Source: Bacillota bacterium
GTDB lineage: Bacteria > Bacillota > Bacilli > Paenibacillales > Paenibacillaceae
Direction: 5' to 3'
Length of the DNA: 64,000 bases
Assembly: GCA_023391635.1 (NCBI GenBank)
Contig: JAEWAQ010000073.1
Coordinates: 62,001 to 126,000, forward strand
How positions within the stretch are numbered: the stretch's first letter is position 1; every line of letters begins with the position of its first letter. A program made the position numbers and the translations under genes. Below, one piece after another: positions 25,039 to 34,364 of this stretch. Under the pieces are notes generated by a model. It was not told where the DNA came from, ran no database searches, and saw nothing but the letters and a program-made list of their open reading frames with translations.

Positions 25039-26135
25039 GCATGATCAAGCTGGAATCGATCTCGAAGAAGTTCGGCAGCGCCGTGGCGCTCGACGATGTC
25101 AACCTGGATATTAAGCGCGGGGAATTCGTCGCCTTGCTCGGACCCTCCGGCTGCGGCAAATCGACGACGTTGATGATTCTTGCCGGACTGCTGCGGCCCA
25201 CTTCAGGCAAGGTCAGCTTCGACGGCAAGCTGGTCAATGACGTGGAGCCCAAAGACCGGGACATCGGCATGGTGTTCCAGAGCTATGCGCTCTATCCGCA
25301 CATGTCCGTCAAGGATAACATCGCGTTCCCGCTCAAGCAGCGCAAGGTCGCGAAGAAAGAGCGATATGCCAAGGCGGAAGCCGTTGCCGGGATGCTGCAG
25401 ATCGAGCATTTGCTGGACCGGATGCCCAGCCAGCTGTCGGGCGGCCAGCAGCAGCGCGTCGCGATGGCGAGGGCGCTGATCAAGGATCCGCTGTTCCTGC
25501 TCCTCGACGAGCCGATGTCGAACCTGGACGCCAGGCTCAAAGTCGACGTACGCGACGAGATTCGCCGCCTGCAGCAGCGGCTCGGCATTACGACGATCAT
25601 CGTCACGCACGACCAGGAGGAAGCGATGGCCGTCGCCGACAAGATCGCGATCCTGGAGAAGGGCAAGATCCAGCAATTCGGCACGCCGGAGGAGCTGTTC
25701 GACAAGCCCGAAAATTTATTCGTCGCACACTTCATGGGCAATCCGCCGATGAATATACTGGACTGCTGGTTCGTGAGAAGCGACCGCGAGCGTCTGCTCA
25801 AGGGGAATGGATTCACGTACAAGATCCCGGATCGCAAGCGCATAGATCCTGCCTACGCGGGCAGCGAGGTGAAGCTGGGCGCGAGGCCGCACCATATCGA
25901 GATTTCCAAAAGCTCAGGCGATAACGCCATTCCGGCAAAGGTCGTGCTCGTCGAGCAATTGGGCCGCGAGAAGCTGGTGAAGGTGCTGATCGGCGATCAC
26001 GAGCGCGACACGAATTTCATCCGGGTATTGACGCCCGCGACGATGAATTTCCAATATGACGAAGAAGTCTATCTGCATCTGAACGCGGACGCGATCCATC
26101 TCTTTGATGCCGAGACGGGCCGCGTGTTAACCTGA
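25035..26135 (+). CDS. sugar importer ATPase (MsmK/MsmX/UgpC type)
   Basis: 366 residues. Walker A GPSGCGKST (near 37), Q-loop VFQSYALYP, signature LSGGQQQRVAMARAL, Walker B LFLLLDEPMSNLD and switch His in IVTHDQEEA. The C-terminal regulatory beta domain (about 240-366) is of the MalK/TOBE type. It energises the importer encoded by the preceding three genes. It is the only sugar-importer ATPase in the window, so it could also serve the two ATPase-less importers at 32.6-36.2 kb and 46.8-50.3 kb, as MsmX does in Bacillus (inference). Confidence 0.96.
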   Translation: MSMIKLESISKKFGSAVALDDVNLDIKRGEFVALLGPSGCGKSTTLMILAGLLRPTSGKVSFDGKLVNDVEPKDRDIGMVFQSYALYPHMSVKDNIAFPLKQRKVAKKERYAKAEAVAGMLQIEHLLDRMPSQLSGGQQQRVAMARALIKDPLFLLLDEPMSNLDARLKVDVRDEIRRLQQRLGITTIIVTHDQEEAMAVADKIAILEKGKIQQFGTPEELFDKPENLFVAHFMGNPPMNILDCWFVRSDRERLLKGNGFTYKIPDRKRIDPAYAGSEVKLGARPHHIEISKSSGDNAIPAKVVLVEQLGREKLVKVLIGDHERDTNFIRVLTPATMNFQYDEEVYLHLNADAIHLFDAETGRVLT

Positions 26136-26160
26136 AACGAAGCAGGAAGGATGATCAAGC

Positions 26161-26817
26161 ATGATGAAAGATCTAGCGGATCGCTATAGCCCTACTATCC
26201 ATTTCGACGAAAAAGAGCCGTTTTTCCCCGTCCATGTCGGCGTCACCGTTTTCGACAAGCCTGGCGAACGATCGCCTTCGATGCATAAGCGAACACTCGA
26301 TTTCGACCCGCAGCAAGTGAAATTCGCGATTGAATACGCGATCTATTTCGATTACGATATTGGACATGCATACGAATTGGAACACTTCTGGGTGTTCGTC
26401 GGCCATGACGGCGAGGTGGTCGATGCGGAAGCAAGCTTCCACGGCGACTACTTCAAGGCGTTGTTCAAAGACCGCCGAAACTTGCAAGGCACGCATGTCA
26501 ACATCTATTCGCAGCCCGGCAAGCATGCCTTCTCGCCATCCATCGAGTTTCTGGAGATGGTTCCTTCCCTGTACACGGATCCGTATGAGAATGCCGGCGA
26601 AGGCGGATTGATGGTGCCCGGCATCCTGAAGGGCGCTTATGAAACGAACGAGGAGATCGATCGATTGGCGAGGGCCTACCTGCAAAGCTGCAAATTCAAA
26701 CCGTCCATGCGATTCGTTCCCTATCGCCTGTCGCCGGAGATGTTTATGACCTGGGAGGAACTGGCCGAAGCGATACCAAGGAGGATCAAGGCAATCATTG
26801 GCGAATGGAAAGTATAG
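26161..26817 (+). CDS. Vps62/NPP1-like conserved hypothetical protein
   Basis: 218 residues, soluble, no signal peptide. The block IYFDYDIGHAYELEHFWVFVG followed by DGEVVDAEASFHGDYF resembles the Vps62 and necrosis-inducing NPP1-like beta-sandwich families (histidine/aspartate-rich, E-x-E-H-x-W). Their bacterial members have no settled function. It lies 26 bases after the ATPase gene and 37 before the EamA gene, so it is part of this uptake operon. A metal-dependent binding or hydrolytic role on the imported substrate is possible but unproven. Confidence 0.65.
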   Translation: MMKDLADRYSPTIHFDEKEPFFPVHVGVTVFDKPGERSPSMHKRTLDFDPQQVKFAIEYAIYFDYDIGHAYELEHFWVFVGHDGEVVDAEASFHGDYFKALFKDRRNLQGTHVNIYSQPGKHAFSPSIEFLEMVPSLYTDPYENAGEGGLMVPGILKGAYETNEEIDRLARAYLQSCKFKPSMRFVPYRLSPEMFMTWEELAEAIPRRIKAIIGEWKV

Positions 26818-26853
26818 AGAATCAGCGCCTGGATTGGAATTGGAGATGAACCT

Positions 26854-27711
26854 GTGGCAACCATCGCATTCGTATTAGTCATTTGCTCCGGTTTGATGAA
26901 TGCCACCTGGAACCTGTTCACGAAGCGGAGCCTGAACAAGACGGTATTTCTGTGGTCGATCCATGCCGTCGCAGCCGTTGCGTATATGCCGACCTTCATT
27001 CAGGAGTTGGCTACCAAGCCGATCAGCGGCGCCGGATATGCGCTCATTGCCTTATCCATGGGATTTCAAGGATTATATATCTATTTGCTTGGCAAAGCGT
27101 ATACGATCGGCGACCTGTCGCAGGTGTACCCGATTACGCGCGGCACCGGCGCGATGCTCGTTCCGCTCATCAGCGTGTTGTTCCTGGGTGAACGATTGCC
27201 CTGGTATGCCTGGGCCGGTCTCGCTCTGCTCCTGGCCGGTATTGTGGCCTTGAGCAGCCGGGGGAGAGGCGATGCGATGAAATCGCTGCAGATCTCGCCG
27301 CATCTGCTGATGATCGCCTTCGGGATCGGGCTGTGCATCACCGGCTATACGCTGACCGATAAGCTGACGCTCGCGCATATTTCACCGCTTGCGCTCATTC
27401 AAGTCTCGCATCTTGGATATATGATTACACTGACGAGGGGGGCGATGCGATCCGGGCAAATCAGGGAGGAATGGCGCGCGAATTGGCGGACGATTCTGCT
27501 AGGTGCCATCATGGCGCCGGGGAGCTACTTGCTGTTCTTGTTCGCACTGGATCTGGCACAGGTGGCGCAGCTCGCGCCGATTCGCGAAATCGGCATCGTA
27601 TTCGGCACGTTGTTCGGAATTATGTTCTTGAGGGAAAAGCAGGGAACGAGACGTGTGATTGCCGCCGTACTGATCGTGGCAGGCGTCATTCTAATTAAAG
27701 GGGATATGTAA
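26854..27711 (+). CDS. EamA-family (drug/metabolite) transporter
   Basis: 285 residues with ten predicted helices in two EamA repeats. Characteristic pieces are NATWNLFTKRSLNK near the N terminus and QVYPITRGTGAMLVPLISVLFLGERL. GTG start with GGAG 8 bases upstream. The DMT superfamily exports or takes up small metabolites such as amino acids or sugars. The operon position suggests export of a by-product or uptake of a component of the catabolised compound. The next gene starts 3 bases after its stop. Confidence 0.9.
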   Translation: MATIAFVLVICSGLMNATWNLFTKRSLNKTVFLWSIHAVAAVAYMPTFIQELATKPISGAGYALIALSMGFQGLYIYLLGKAYTIGDLSQVYPITRGTGAMLVPLISVLFLGERLPWYAWAGLALLLAGIVALSSRGRGDAMKSLQISPHLLMIAFGIGLCITGYTLTDKLTLAHISPLALIQVSHLGYMITLTRGAMRSGQIREEWRANWRTILLGAIMAPGSYLLFLFALDLAQVAQLAPIREIGIVFGTLFGIMFLREKQGTRRVIAAVLIVAGVILIKGDM

Positions 27712-27713
27712 AC

Positions 27714-28679
27714 ATGAGCACACGGAAATCGATGTTTATCGAAGGTGCTAACTTCTACAAAGGCAACGTGCACGGCCACACGGTCATTTCCGACGGCGAG
27801 TTGCAGGTCGAAGAATCGATCGAGGCGTACAAGTCGCGCGGCTATTCGTTCATCGTTATCAGCGATCACGAGACGTATTTCGATTCTACGGCTTACGACA
27901 CCGAGAACTTCATCGTGCATCCCGGCATCGAATGGGCGATCGAGGAGCCGAAGGACGGGCATAAGGGCCATCATATCCACGGCATTCTGGGGACGAAGGA
28001 AATGGTGGATGCCGCCGGCGACAAGCGGATTCCGCACGGCACGTATCTCGACAAGTACGATTGGAAGACGCCCCAGACGATCCAGCGGGCGATCGACACG
28101 CTGCGCGATGCCGGCAATCTCGTCATGTACAACCACCCGATCTGGTCGCGGCTCGAACTGGACGACCTGCTGAACGTACACGGCTATTTCGCATTGGAAA
28201 TTTACAACTGGAACTGCGAGGTCTGGGATGCGACCGGTGTCGCCACGCATTATTGGGATATGCTGCTGCGCAGGGGCTTGAAGGTGTACGGCATCGCTTC
28301 GGACGACAATCATAACAACTTCCCGTTCGGGTCGGCCAGCAGCGACTCGTTCGGCGGCTGGATCGTCGTTGCGGCGAAGAAGCTGGATCGCGAATCGATC
28401 GCCGAGGCGCTCGTGCAAGGCAGCTTCTATGCATCGAACGGTCCGGAAATTCACGAATACGTGCATGACGGGGACGAGGTTCATATCAAGTGCTCGCCGG
28501 TCAAACGGATCAATTTCATCACGTACGAGAGAAGAGGCACGACGAAGCTCGCCGAGGACGGCGAGTACATCACCGAAGCCACGTTCAAGCTGGCGGGCGA
28601 CGAAATCTTCGCGCGGCTCGAGTGCGTGGACGAGTTCGGCAAGACGGCCTGGAGCAACCCGCTCTTCTTGCAATCGTAA
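27714..28679 (+). CDS. CehA/McbA-type PHP-domain metallohydrolase
   Basis: 321 residues of the PHP domain: NVHGHTVISDGELQVEESIEAYKSRGYSFIVISDHE near the start (H-x-H and S-D-H metal ligands), NHPIWSRL near 140 and the D-D-N-H motif YGIASDDNHNN near 200. Relatives hydrolyse carbamates, phosphate esters or lactones using 2-3 divalent metals, in the cytosol. It is the last gene of the importer operon, 3 bases after the EamA gene. A second member, with an extra N-terminal domain, ends the next importer module at 36.2 kb. Substrate unknown. Confidence 0.88.
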   Translation: MSTRKSMFIEGANFYKGNVHGHTVISDGELQVEESIEAYKSRGYSFIVISDHETYFDSTAYDTENFIVHPGIEWAIEEPKDGHKGHHIHGILGTKEMVDAAGDKRIPHGTYLDKYDWKTPQTIQRAIDTLRDAGNLVMYNHPIWSRLELDDLLNVHGYFALEIYNWNCEVWDATGVATHYWDMLLRRGLKVYGIASDDNHNNFPFGSASSDSFGGWIVVAAKKLDRESIAEALVQGSFYASNGPEIHEYVHDGDEVHIKCSPVKRINFITYERRGTTKLAEDGEYITEATFKLAGDEIFARLECVDEFGKTAWSNPLFLQS

Positions 28680-28693
28680 ACAAATGCTATAAT
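28678..28693 (+). promoter_or_regulatory. promoter with AAACAAA box before the DeoR gene
   Basis: AAACAAAT (28678-28685) lies directly before TATAAT (28688-28693), overlapping the end of the metallohydrolase gene. This is consistent with self-regulation by the downstream DeoR protein. Confidence 0.5.
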
Positions 28694-28735
28694 CAATAAA
28701 TACAGATAAGGGTGATGAGGATCGGAGGCTAGACG

Positions 28736-29524
28736 GTGTCGCTCATTGGGGAAGAACGCAAACGGAAGATCATGGATATCTTGGACGTGCGGGAGAAAGT
28801 CACGGTTCGTTATTTATCGGAGCAGCTGGAAGTGACGACGGAAACGATCCGCAAATATTTGGAAGAGCTCGAAGCCGAGAAGAAACTGAAAAAAGTATAC
28901 GGCGGCGCGATCCGGCTCGCGGAGGAGTTCGAGGAGCCATCCTACCTGAAGCGGGAAATTCTGTTTTATGAGGAGAAGCTTCGCATCGGCAAGGCCGCGG
29001 CCGCCTACGTGGAGGACAACGACGTCATCGCGCTGGACGAAGGCAGCACCGTCTTGCAGATCATCCGACATCTTGTTCATAAGCGCAACATTACGGTGTG
29101 CACGAATTCGTTTCCGGTGGCGGCGCTTGTAAGCGAGTATGCGGGCCAGCAAGCTTTTTCCGGCAAAGTGATCTTCCTTGGCGGGGCGGTCAGCTTGAAG
29201 CACATGCGGGTGACCGGCCCGCTTTCCGAACAGATGATGAGCTCGTTCTACGTGGACAAGGCGTTCATATCGGTCGATGGCATTTCCCCGATGCACGGCT
29301 TAACGAGTTTGGATGCCGATCGTGGCACCTTATCGATTCGCATGAAGGAACAAGCCAAGCGGACGTATGTGCTGGCGGATCATTCCAAGTTCGAAGTTCG
29401 CGGCATGTACAAGATGGCCGACCTGGACGCTTCCTTGACGGTGATCAGCAACCGGGAAGCGCCCGAGGATTGGCGGACGGAGCTTGCCGCGCGCGGCGTG
29501 GAATGGGTAACGGCAGCGGAATAA
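28736..29524 (+). CDS. DeoR family transcriptional regulator
   Basis: 262 residues. An N-terminal winged helix (VTVRYLSEQLEVTTETIRKYLEELE) is followed by the DeoR sensor domain with the ribose-phosphate-isomerase-like fold: IGKAAAAYVEDNDVIALDEGSTVLQI, and the conserved DKAFISVDGISPMHGLTS and ADHSKFEVRGMY. Regulators of this family are relieved by sugar phosphates. GTG start with ATCGGAGG 8 bases upstream. It is placed directly after the importer/metallohydrolase operon, which it probably controls through the AAACAAA boxes. Confidence 0.93.
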   Translation: MSLIGEERKRKIMDILDVREKVTVRYLSEQLEVTTETIRKYLEELEAEKKLKKVYGGAIRLAEEFEEPSYLKREILFYEEKLRIGKAAAAYVEDNDVIALDEGSTVLQIIRHLVHKRNITVCTNSFPVAALVSEYAGQQAFSGKVIFLGGAVSLKHMRVTGPLSEQMMSSFYVDKAFISVDGISPMHGLTSLDADRGTLSIRMKEQAKRTYVLADHSKFEVRGMYKMADLDASLTVISNREAPEDWRTELAARGVEWVTAAE

Positions 29525-29559
29525 ACGGCATGAAAGCGAAATGATCTGGCATCGCGATA

Positions 29560-29602
29560 AAGACTGCAAGAGGCGATTGATTGCCTTTTGCAGTCTTTTT
29601 TG
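29560..29602 (+). terminator. intrinsic terminator after the DeoR gene
   Basis: AAGACTGCAA pairs with TTGCAGTCTT, with an inner AGGC/GCCT pairing, and is followed by TTTTT. Confidence 0.85.
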
Positions 29603-29701
29603 GTGAGGGAACCGCTTAACCTTTCGCAATCGTGTCTTGCGGGCTTGCCGAAAGTAGCGTATTTTAATTCATACGAACCTTGTTACGGAAGGCAGGCTAG
29701 G

Positions 29702-31459
29702 ATGATGCCATTGATACCGCGCACGCTGAAACATCGCTTGATCTACCTGCTGCTGCTCTACGCCTTGATCCCGCTTATCTTGATCGGCAGCATTTCCTAC
29801 TCGGCCATGTACGCGATGCTTGTCAATAAGGCGGAGAAAGGGGTAACCGGTAACCTTCATCAGGTCCGACTTTCGTTCGAGAACACGATCAGCCAATTGA
29901 ATCATGCTTCCCAGCAGCTCGTATTCGAAGGCCGGGTCGGCAAGAGCCTGGACGCTTATTTATCCGCCGACTTGTACGACAAGCGCAGGATCGGGGAAGA
30001 AATCGAGAGCGAGATCAGCCTGATCCATTTTACGAACCCGACACTCGGCTTGATCTTCTATTACTTGGCGAATACCGGGGAACTGCTCTTTCAGAACTCT
30101 CACGTGCGAGACGATGTGGACATTTTCGGTCAGCCCGTTCTGTCCGAGCAATTGCAGCTGACGTACTATGGCCCTCATCTGTCGCTGAATCCGCTGGACG
30201 GCCACAAGGTGCTGTCCGTCGTGCGCAAGGTCGAGCTTCCGGACCGCGATGACGTGTACTTATACATGGAAACCGACTTCAAGCTGACGGACACGATCAT
30301 GAGCACGGACGAGATTTTCGACGACACGTTCTACTTCTTCGTGGACAAGAGCGGCCGCATCGCCTACAGCGATAGGCAGGAAGTGTTCCCGATCGGCGCG
30401 CAGATGACGGAATCGCTGGCGAAGTCGGAATCCGGCGCCGACTATCTCCTGTTCGAAGAGATGAGCAACCAATCCTGGCGGATCGTGGCGGCGATTCCGA
30501 AACGCGTCTATAATCAGGCGCTGCATCGCTGGATTTTGCAATTTGCGATTCTGACAGCGCTTTCCCTTGCCGCCGGCTGCGTGCTCGCCATCGCGATCTG
30601 GCGCATGGTTTACTCGCCGCTGCTGCATTTGCGCAGGAACATTCGCCGGCTCAAGGACGATCATACGTCGGCTCCGCCGGGATTCCGCTACGACCGAATC
30701 CAGGAGTTCGCGGACATCCATCGGGATTTCTCGGCAATGAAGCATCGCATCGACGAATTGATCCTCGATATCGACAACAACGCCAGAACCCGCAGAAAGC
30801 TGGAAATCGAAAATTTGATGTACAAGATCAATCCGCACTTTATCCATAACACGCTCGATACGATCCGCTGGCAAGCGCGGGCGAGCGGGCAGCAGGAGAC
30901 GGACCGCCTGGTGTCTACGCTGAACCGGCTGCTGCATTACAACTTGGGTAAAGGCAGAACGGCCCGTATCCGCGACGAAATCGAAGCGTTGAAGAACTAC
31001 GTGACGCTGCAAGGCGTCAGGTACAACTTTCACTTCGAAGTCCGCATCCAGGCGGACCCCGGCATGCTGGAGCATCCGATTCCCAGGTTCATCCTGCAGC
31101 CGCTCGTGGAAAATTCCATCCATCACGGCTTGCAGAGCAAGAGTGGAGACGGCGGCGTCATCGAAGTGTCCGTGAAGGAAGAAGGCGGCTCGCATGTCGT
31201 CCTGGAAGTGAGAGACAACGGCTACGGGATGACGGAAGCGGAACTGAACCGAATGATCGCCGGCGGCTCGGAGACGGCAAGCAAGACGGGAATGGGCATC
31301 GGATGGCAATACGTGCGCAGAATGCTGGATTGGCAATACGCGGGAGCCGCAGGCATGCAGGTGGTCAGCGGGATCGGTTCGGGAACGACGATCACGCTCA
31401 AGCTGCCGACAGGCATGAAAGGAGGAGACGGCGATGCGGAAAGTGATGATCGTCGATGA
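29702..31459 (+). CDS. YesM-type sensor histidine kinase
   Basis: About 585 residues. Two membrane helices enclose a dCache-like extracellular sensing region (about 40-285). Then come a HAMP region, the His_kinase domain with the signature YKINPHFIHNTLDTIRW (His379 in NPHF) and an HATPase ending QYVRRMLDWQYAGAAGMQVVSGIG. This type pairs with an AraC-type response regulator. Start ATG at 29702 (or 29705); the frame extends further up but into the terminator. It overlaps the regulator gene by 26 bases. Confidence 0.92.
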   Translation: MMPLIPRTLKHRLIYLLLLYALIPLILIGSISYSAMYAMLVNKAEKGVTGNLHQVRLSFENTISQLNHASQQLVFEGRVGKSLDAYLSADLYDKRRIGEEIESEISLIHFTNPTLGLIFYYLANTGELLFQNSHVRDDVDIFGQPVLSEQLQLTYYGPHLSLNPLDGHKVLSVVRKVELPDRDDVYLYMETDFKLTDTIMSTDEIFDDTFYFFVDKSGRIAYSDRQEVFPIGAQMTESLAKSESGADYLLFEEMSNQSWRIVAAIPKRVYNQALHRWILQFAILTALSLAAGCVLAIAIWRMVYSPLLHLRRNIRRLKDDHTSAPPGFRYDRIQEFADIHRDFSAMKHRIDELILDIDNNARTRRKLEIENLMYKINPHFIHNTLDTIRWQARASGQQETDRLVSTLNRLLHYNLGKGRTARIRDEIEALKNYVTLQGVRYNFHFEVRIQADPGMLEHPIPRFILQPLVENSIHHGLQSKSGDGGVIEVSVKEEGGSHVVLEVRDNGYGMTEAELNRMIAGGSETASKTGMGIGWQYVRRMLDWQYAGAAGMQVVSGIGSGTTITLKLPTGMKGGDGDAESDDRR

Positions 31460-32477
31460 CGATTATTTGGTCCGGCAAGGGCTGATTCGGATTATGCCGT
31501 GGGCGGATTACGGAATGGAGGTCATCGCCGAGGCGGGCAGCGGCATAGATGCGCTGGCTCTGCTCGAACGGCAATCCGTCGATCTGCTCATTACGGACCT
31601 GGCGATGCCGGCGATGTCCGGAATCGACTTGATGAAGCAGGTCAAGGAACGTTATCCCCGGATCGCGATGGTCGTGCTGACGTTCCATCACGACTTCGAG
31701 CTCATTCGCGACGCGCTCCGGCTGGGCGCCCTGGATTACATCACGAAGATCGAGCTGGAGCAGGATCAGATGGCCTCCATCCTGCAGCGGATCCGGCAGC
31801 GGATCGAGGAGCTTACTCCCCCGGTGGAGGCACCGGCTCCCCCGAAGGATGCGATCATCAAGCTCGGCCGGGAATTGTCGGCGCTGGCTTGGATGAGCGA
31901 CGAGGAATTGTTTAATCAACTGATCGCGGATGTCGCCAAGCTGCAATTGCCCGCGGTTCAGTTCGAGCAGATGATCTACATAGCCGTACAGGAATGGAAC
32001 AAATTTATCGATTCGCCGTTGTTCAAGTTCGAGGAGAACAGCAAGCCGAATACCTGGCAAGGGTGGGTGAACTGGCTGCGGGAAGTACGGATCGGCATTC
32101 ATGACGAACGCTTCAATCAGGTCTATTCGCATGAAGTCACGACGAGCATCTTGCGGGCAGCGGACTATATCAAACAAGATTTGCGCAGCGAAATCCAGCT
32201 TCCCGCCATGGCGGAGAAGGTGCACATGAGTCGAAGCTACTTCAGCAAGTGCTTCCGCGACATCATGGGCAAGACGTTCCAGGATTACGTCCGGGATTTG
32301 AAAATCGAACATGCCAAGACGCTGCTGCGCCAGACGAACAAGTCGATCGGGTGGGTGGCGGCCGAATCGGGTTACCCGAACGAGAAGTATTTCAGCAAAG
32401 TGTTCCGCGAAACGACGGGCGAACTGCCGCGCGATTATCGGAAAGCCGCGGCCAAAGTCACAGATTATCCGCGATAA
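31434..32477 (+). CDS. YesN-type response regulator (receiver plus AraC DNA-binding domain)
   Basis: 347 residues. Receiver domain with D55 (LLITDLAMPAMSG) and Lys in YITKIE. A helical middle region is followed by a C-terminal AraC-type pair of helix-turn-helix motifs (QLPAMAEKVHMSRSYFSKCFRDIMGK ... EKYFSKVFRETTGELPRDYR). It is activated by the upstream kinase and normally drives expression of the neighbouring sugar importer. The start overlaps the kinase gene. A module this close to the lipoprotein/permease genes (150 bases) is typical for oligosaccharide uptake loci. Confidence 0.95.
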   Translation: MRKVMIVDDDYLVRQGLIRIMPWADYGMEVIAEAGSGIDALALLERQSVDLLITDLAMPAMSGIDLMKQVKERYPRIAMVVLTFHHDFELIRDALRLGALDYITKIELEQDQMASILQRIRQRIEELTPPVEAPAPPKDAIIKLGRELSALAWMSDEELFNQLIADVAKLQLPAVQFEQMIYIAVQEWNKFIDSPLFKFEENSKPNTWQGWVNWLREVRIGIHDERFNQVYSHEVTTSILRAADYIKQDLRSEIQLPAMAEKVHMSRSYFSKCFRDIMGKTFQDYVRDLKIEHAKTLLRQTNKSIGWVAAESGYPNEKYFSKVFRETTGELPRDYRKAAAKVTDYPR

Positions 32478-32628
32478 AGAGCAAAATCGTCTTCTGGCGA
32501 CTGAGCGGCGGTCAAACAACGGACGAATGGAGCGGGAAGCCAAGACGCCACGTGACTTTTCGAAGATCGGCTGCTTCTATAATGATTTTGGGAAAGCGAT
32601 TACATCATATGAGGAGGATCCGAGATTG

Positions 32629-34284
32629 ATGAAGATCACGCGTCATTGGGTCGTATGGATGGTACTCGCCGCTATGCTCGTCGTAACGGCATGTTCGAGC
32701 AACAACGATGGCAAGCAGTCGGAGCCTTCCGCCAAGGCGAGCGAGCAAGCTTCGCTGGCGGGAGGACAGGAAGGGCAAGCGGAAGCGATCGATCCTTACA
32801 GGCTGCCGGAACCGGTAGAGTTCACCACCTTCAAGTCGGTCGGAGCGAACTCCAAGCTTCCGGAAGGGGATACGGTGGAGAACAACCAGTATACCCGTTA
32901 CCTGAAGGAGAAATCGAACATTACCGCCAAAATTTTGTGGTATGCGTCGGGCAACGATTACGACCAGAAATCGAAGCTGGCGATCGGCAGCGGCGATATT
33001 CCCGACGTACTGCTCGTCGACGAGCAAACGTTCCGGACGCTCGCCGCGGCAGGTCAGTTGGAAGATTTGACTGACGTGTACGGCAAGTACAAGGCACCGC
33101 TTACGGAAGAACTGTTCGCTTCGACCGATGGCAAGGCGCTGGAGAAGGCGACGATCAAAGGCAAGCTGATGGCGATTCCGAACATTGCCGTGCAAGCCGA
33201 CGCCGCCAGCATGTTGTTCGTGCGCCAGGATTGGCTTGACAAGCTGGGACTGGAAGGTCCGAAAACGGTCGCCGACATCGAGAAGATCGCCAAGGCGTTC
33301 GTCGACAACAAGATGGGCGGCGAAGGTACGATCGGGCTGACATCCGATACGCTGGATGTACCGGGCAAGGCGGGCCGCCACAATTTGAAAGGGCTGTTCG
33401 AAGCCTACAATGCCTATCCGGGCAACTGGCTGAAGGATGGCAGCGGCAATCTCGTATACGGCTCCATCTTGCCGGAGACGAAGACGGCGCTCGGCAAAAT
33501 CCGCGACATGTACTTGGCCGGATTGATCGACAAAGAATTTGCGCTGCGCAAGGATAAGGACGAACCCGTGATTTCCGGCAAAGCCGGCATGTTCTTCGGT
33601 CCTTGGTGGTCGGGCGGCGTGCTCAGAGACACGTACAAGAACTTCCCGGACGCGAACTTCGGAGTGTACATGATCTATGACGACCAAGGGAAACTGAACA
33701 ACCTGAAAGTACCGGTCAGCCAGAAATTCATTGTCGTCAAGAAGGGCTACAAGCACCCGGAAGCGGCAATCGTGTATGCGAACAATTACATTCGCTTCGA
33801 ACGCAGGGCCGAGCCGGATTCGCTGAAGCTCGATACCCAAGTCAGTACGGAATTCTGGCCGATCGGCAACGCGACCTACGACTATGCCGACGCAGTGGAA
33901 CGAAAGTCCACGGAACTGGCGGATGCGCTGGCCGGCAAGGTGAAGCCGGAAGATCTTCGTCCGGAGATGAAGCAGTTGTACGACTTCGCCATGGCCGACA
34001 AGGCGGCTCCGCGCGTGGATCTGGTTGGTTGGGCCAAATTCTACGGCTATACCGAACCGGCAGAGATGCTGAAGCTGCCGATGAACAATTTGTTCAACGA
34101 ATTTACGACATCGACCAAGACGATGGACCGCAAGTGGGCCAACCTGAAGAAGCTGGAAGAAGAAGCCTTCTATCAAATCGTGATGGGCAAGAAGCCTCTT
34201 GACTCCTTCGATCAATTCGTAAGCGACTGGAAATCGCAAGGCGGCGACGAGATCGTGAAGGAAATCGAAGCCGAAGTTCAATAA
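32629..34284 (+). CDS. extracellular solute-binding lipoprotein (LplA/YtcQ-like)
   Basis: 551 residues. A lipoprotein signal (MKITRHWVVWMVLAAMLVVTAC) is followed by a long binding fold, as in LplA/YtcQ proteins that work with LplB/LplC-type permeases and an external ATPase. I use the ATG at 32629, preceded by GAGGAGG, where the signal peptide begins; the frame is open a further 318 bases upstream without family resemblance. It is followed by a stem-loop that probably limits read-through into the permeases. Probably binds an oligosaccharide or peptide-like sugar chain. Confidence 0.93.
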   Translation: MKITRHWVVWMVLAAMLVVTACSSNNDGKQSEPSAKASEQASLAGGQEGQAEAIDPYRLPEPVEFTTFKSVGANSKLPEGDTVENNQYTRYLKEKSNITAKILWYASGNDYDQKSKLAIGSGDIPDVLLVDEQTFRTLAAAGQLEDLTDVYGKYKAPLTEELFASTDGKALEKATIKGKLMAIPNIAVQADAASMLFVRQDWLDKLGLEGPKTVADIEKIAKAFVDNKMGGEGTIGLTSDTLDVPGKAGRHNLKGLFEAYNAYPGNWLKDGSGNLVYGSILPETKTALGKIRDMYLAGLIDKEFALRKDKDEPVISGKAGMFFGPWWSGGVLRDTYKNFPDANFGVYMIYDDQGKLNNLKVPVSQKFIVVKKGYKHPEAAIVYANNYIRFERRAEPDSLKLDTQVSTEFWPIGNATYDYADAVERKSTELADALAGKVKPEDLRPEMKQLYDFAMADKAAPRVDLVGWAKFYGYTEPAEMLKLPMNNLFNEFTTSTKTMDRKWANLKKLEEEAFYQIVMGKKPLDSFDQFVSDWKSQGGDEIVKEIEAEVQ

Positions 34285-34297
34285 GCAGCAATGTTGC

Positions 34298-34340
34298 AAT
34301 CGCACCATCATGACAGAATCGTGTGGTGGTGCGATTTCTT
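34298..34340 (+). terminator. mid-operon stem-loop between binding protein and permease genes
   Basis: AATCGCACCA pairs with TGGTGCGATT across a 19-base loop, followed by TTCTTT. It probably reduces permease expression relative to the binding protein, or stabilises the upstream mRNA end. Confidence 0.65.
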
Positions 34341-34364
34341 TCTGTACAGGAGGCAGGCGAACGC

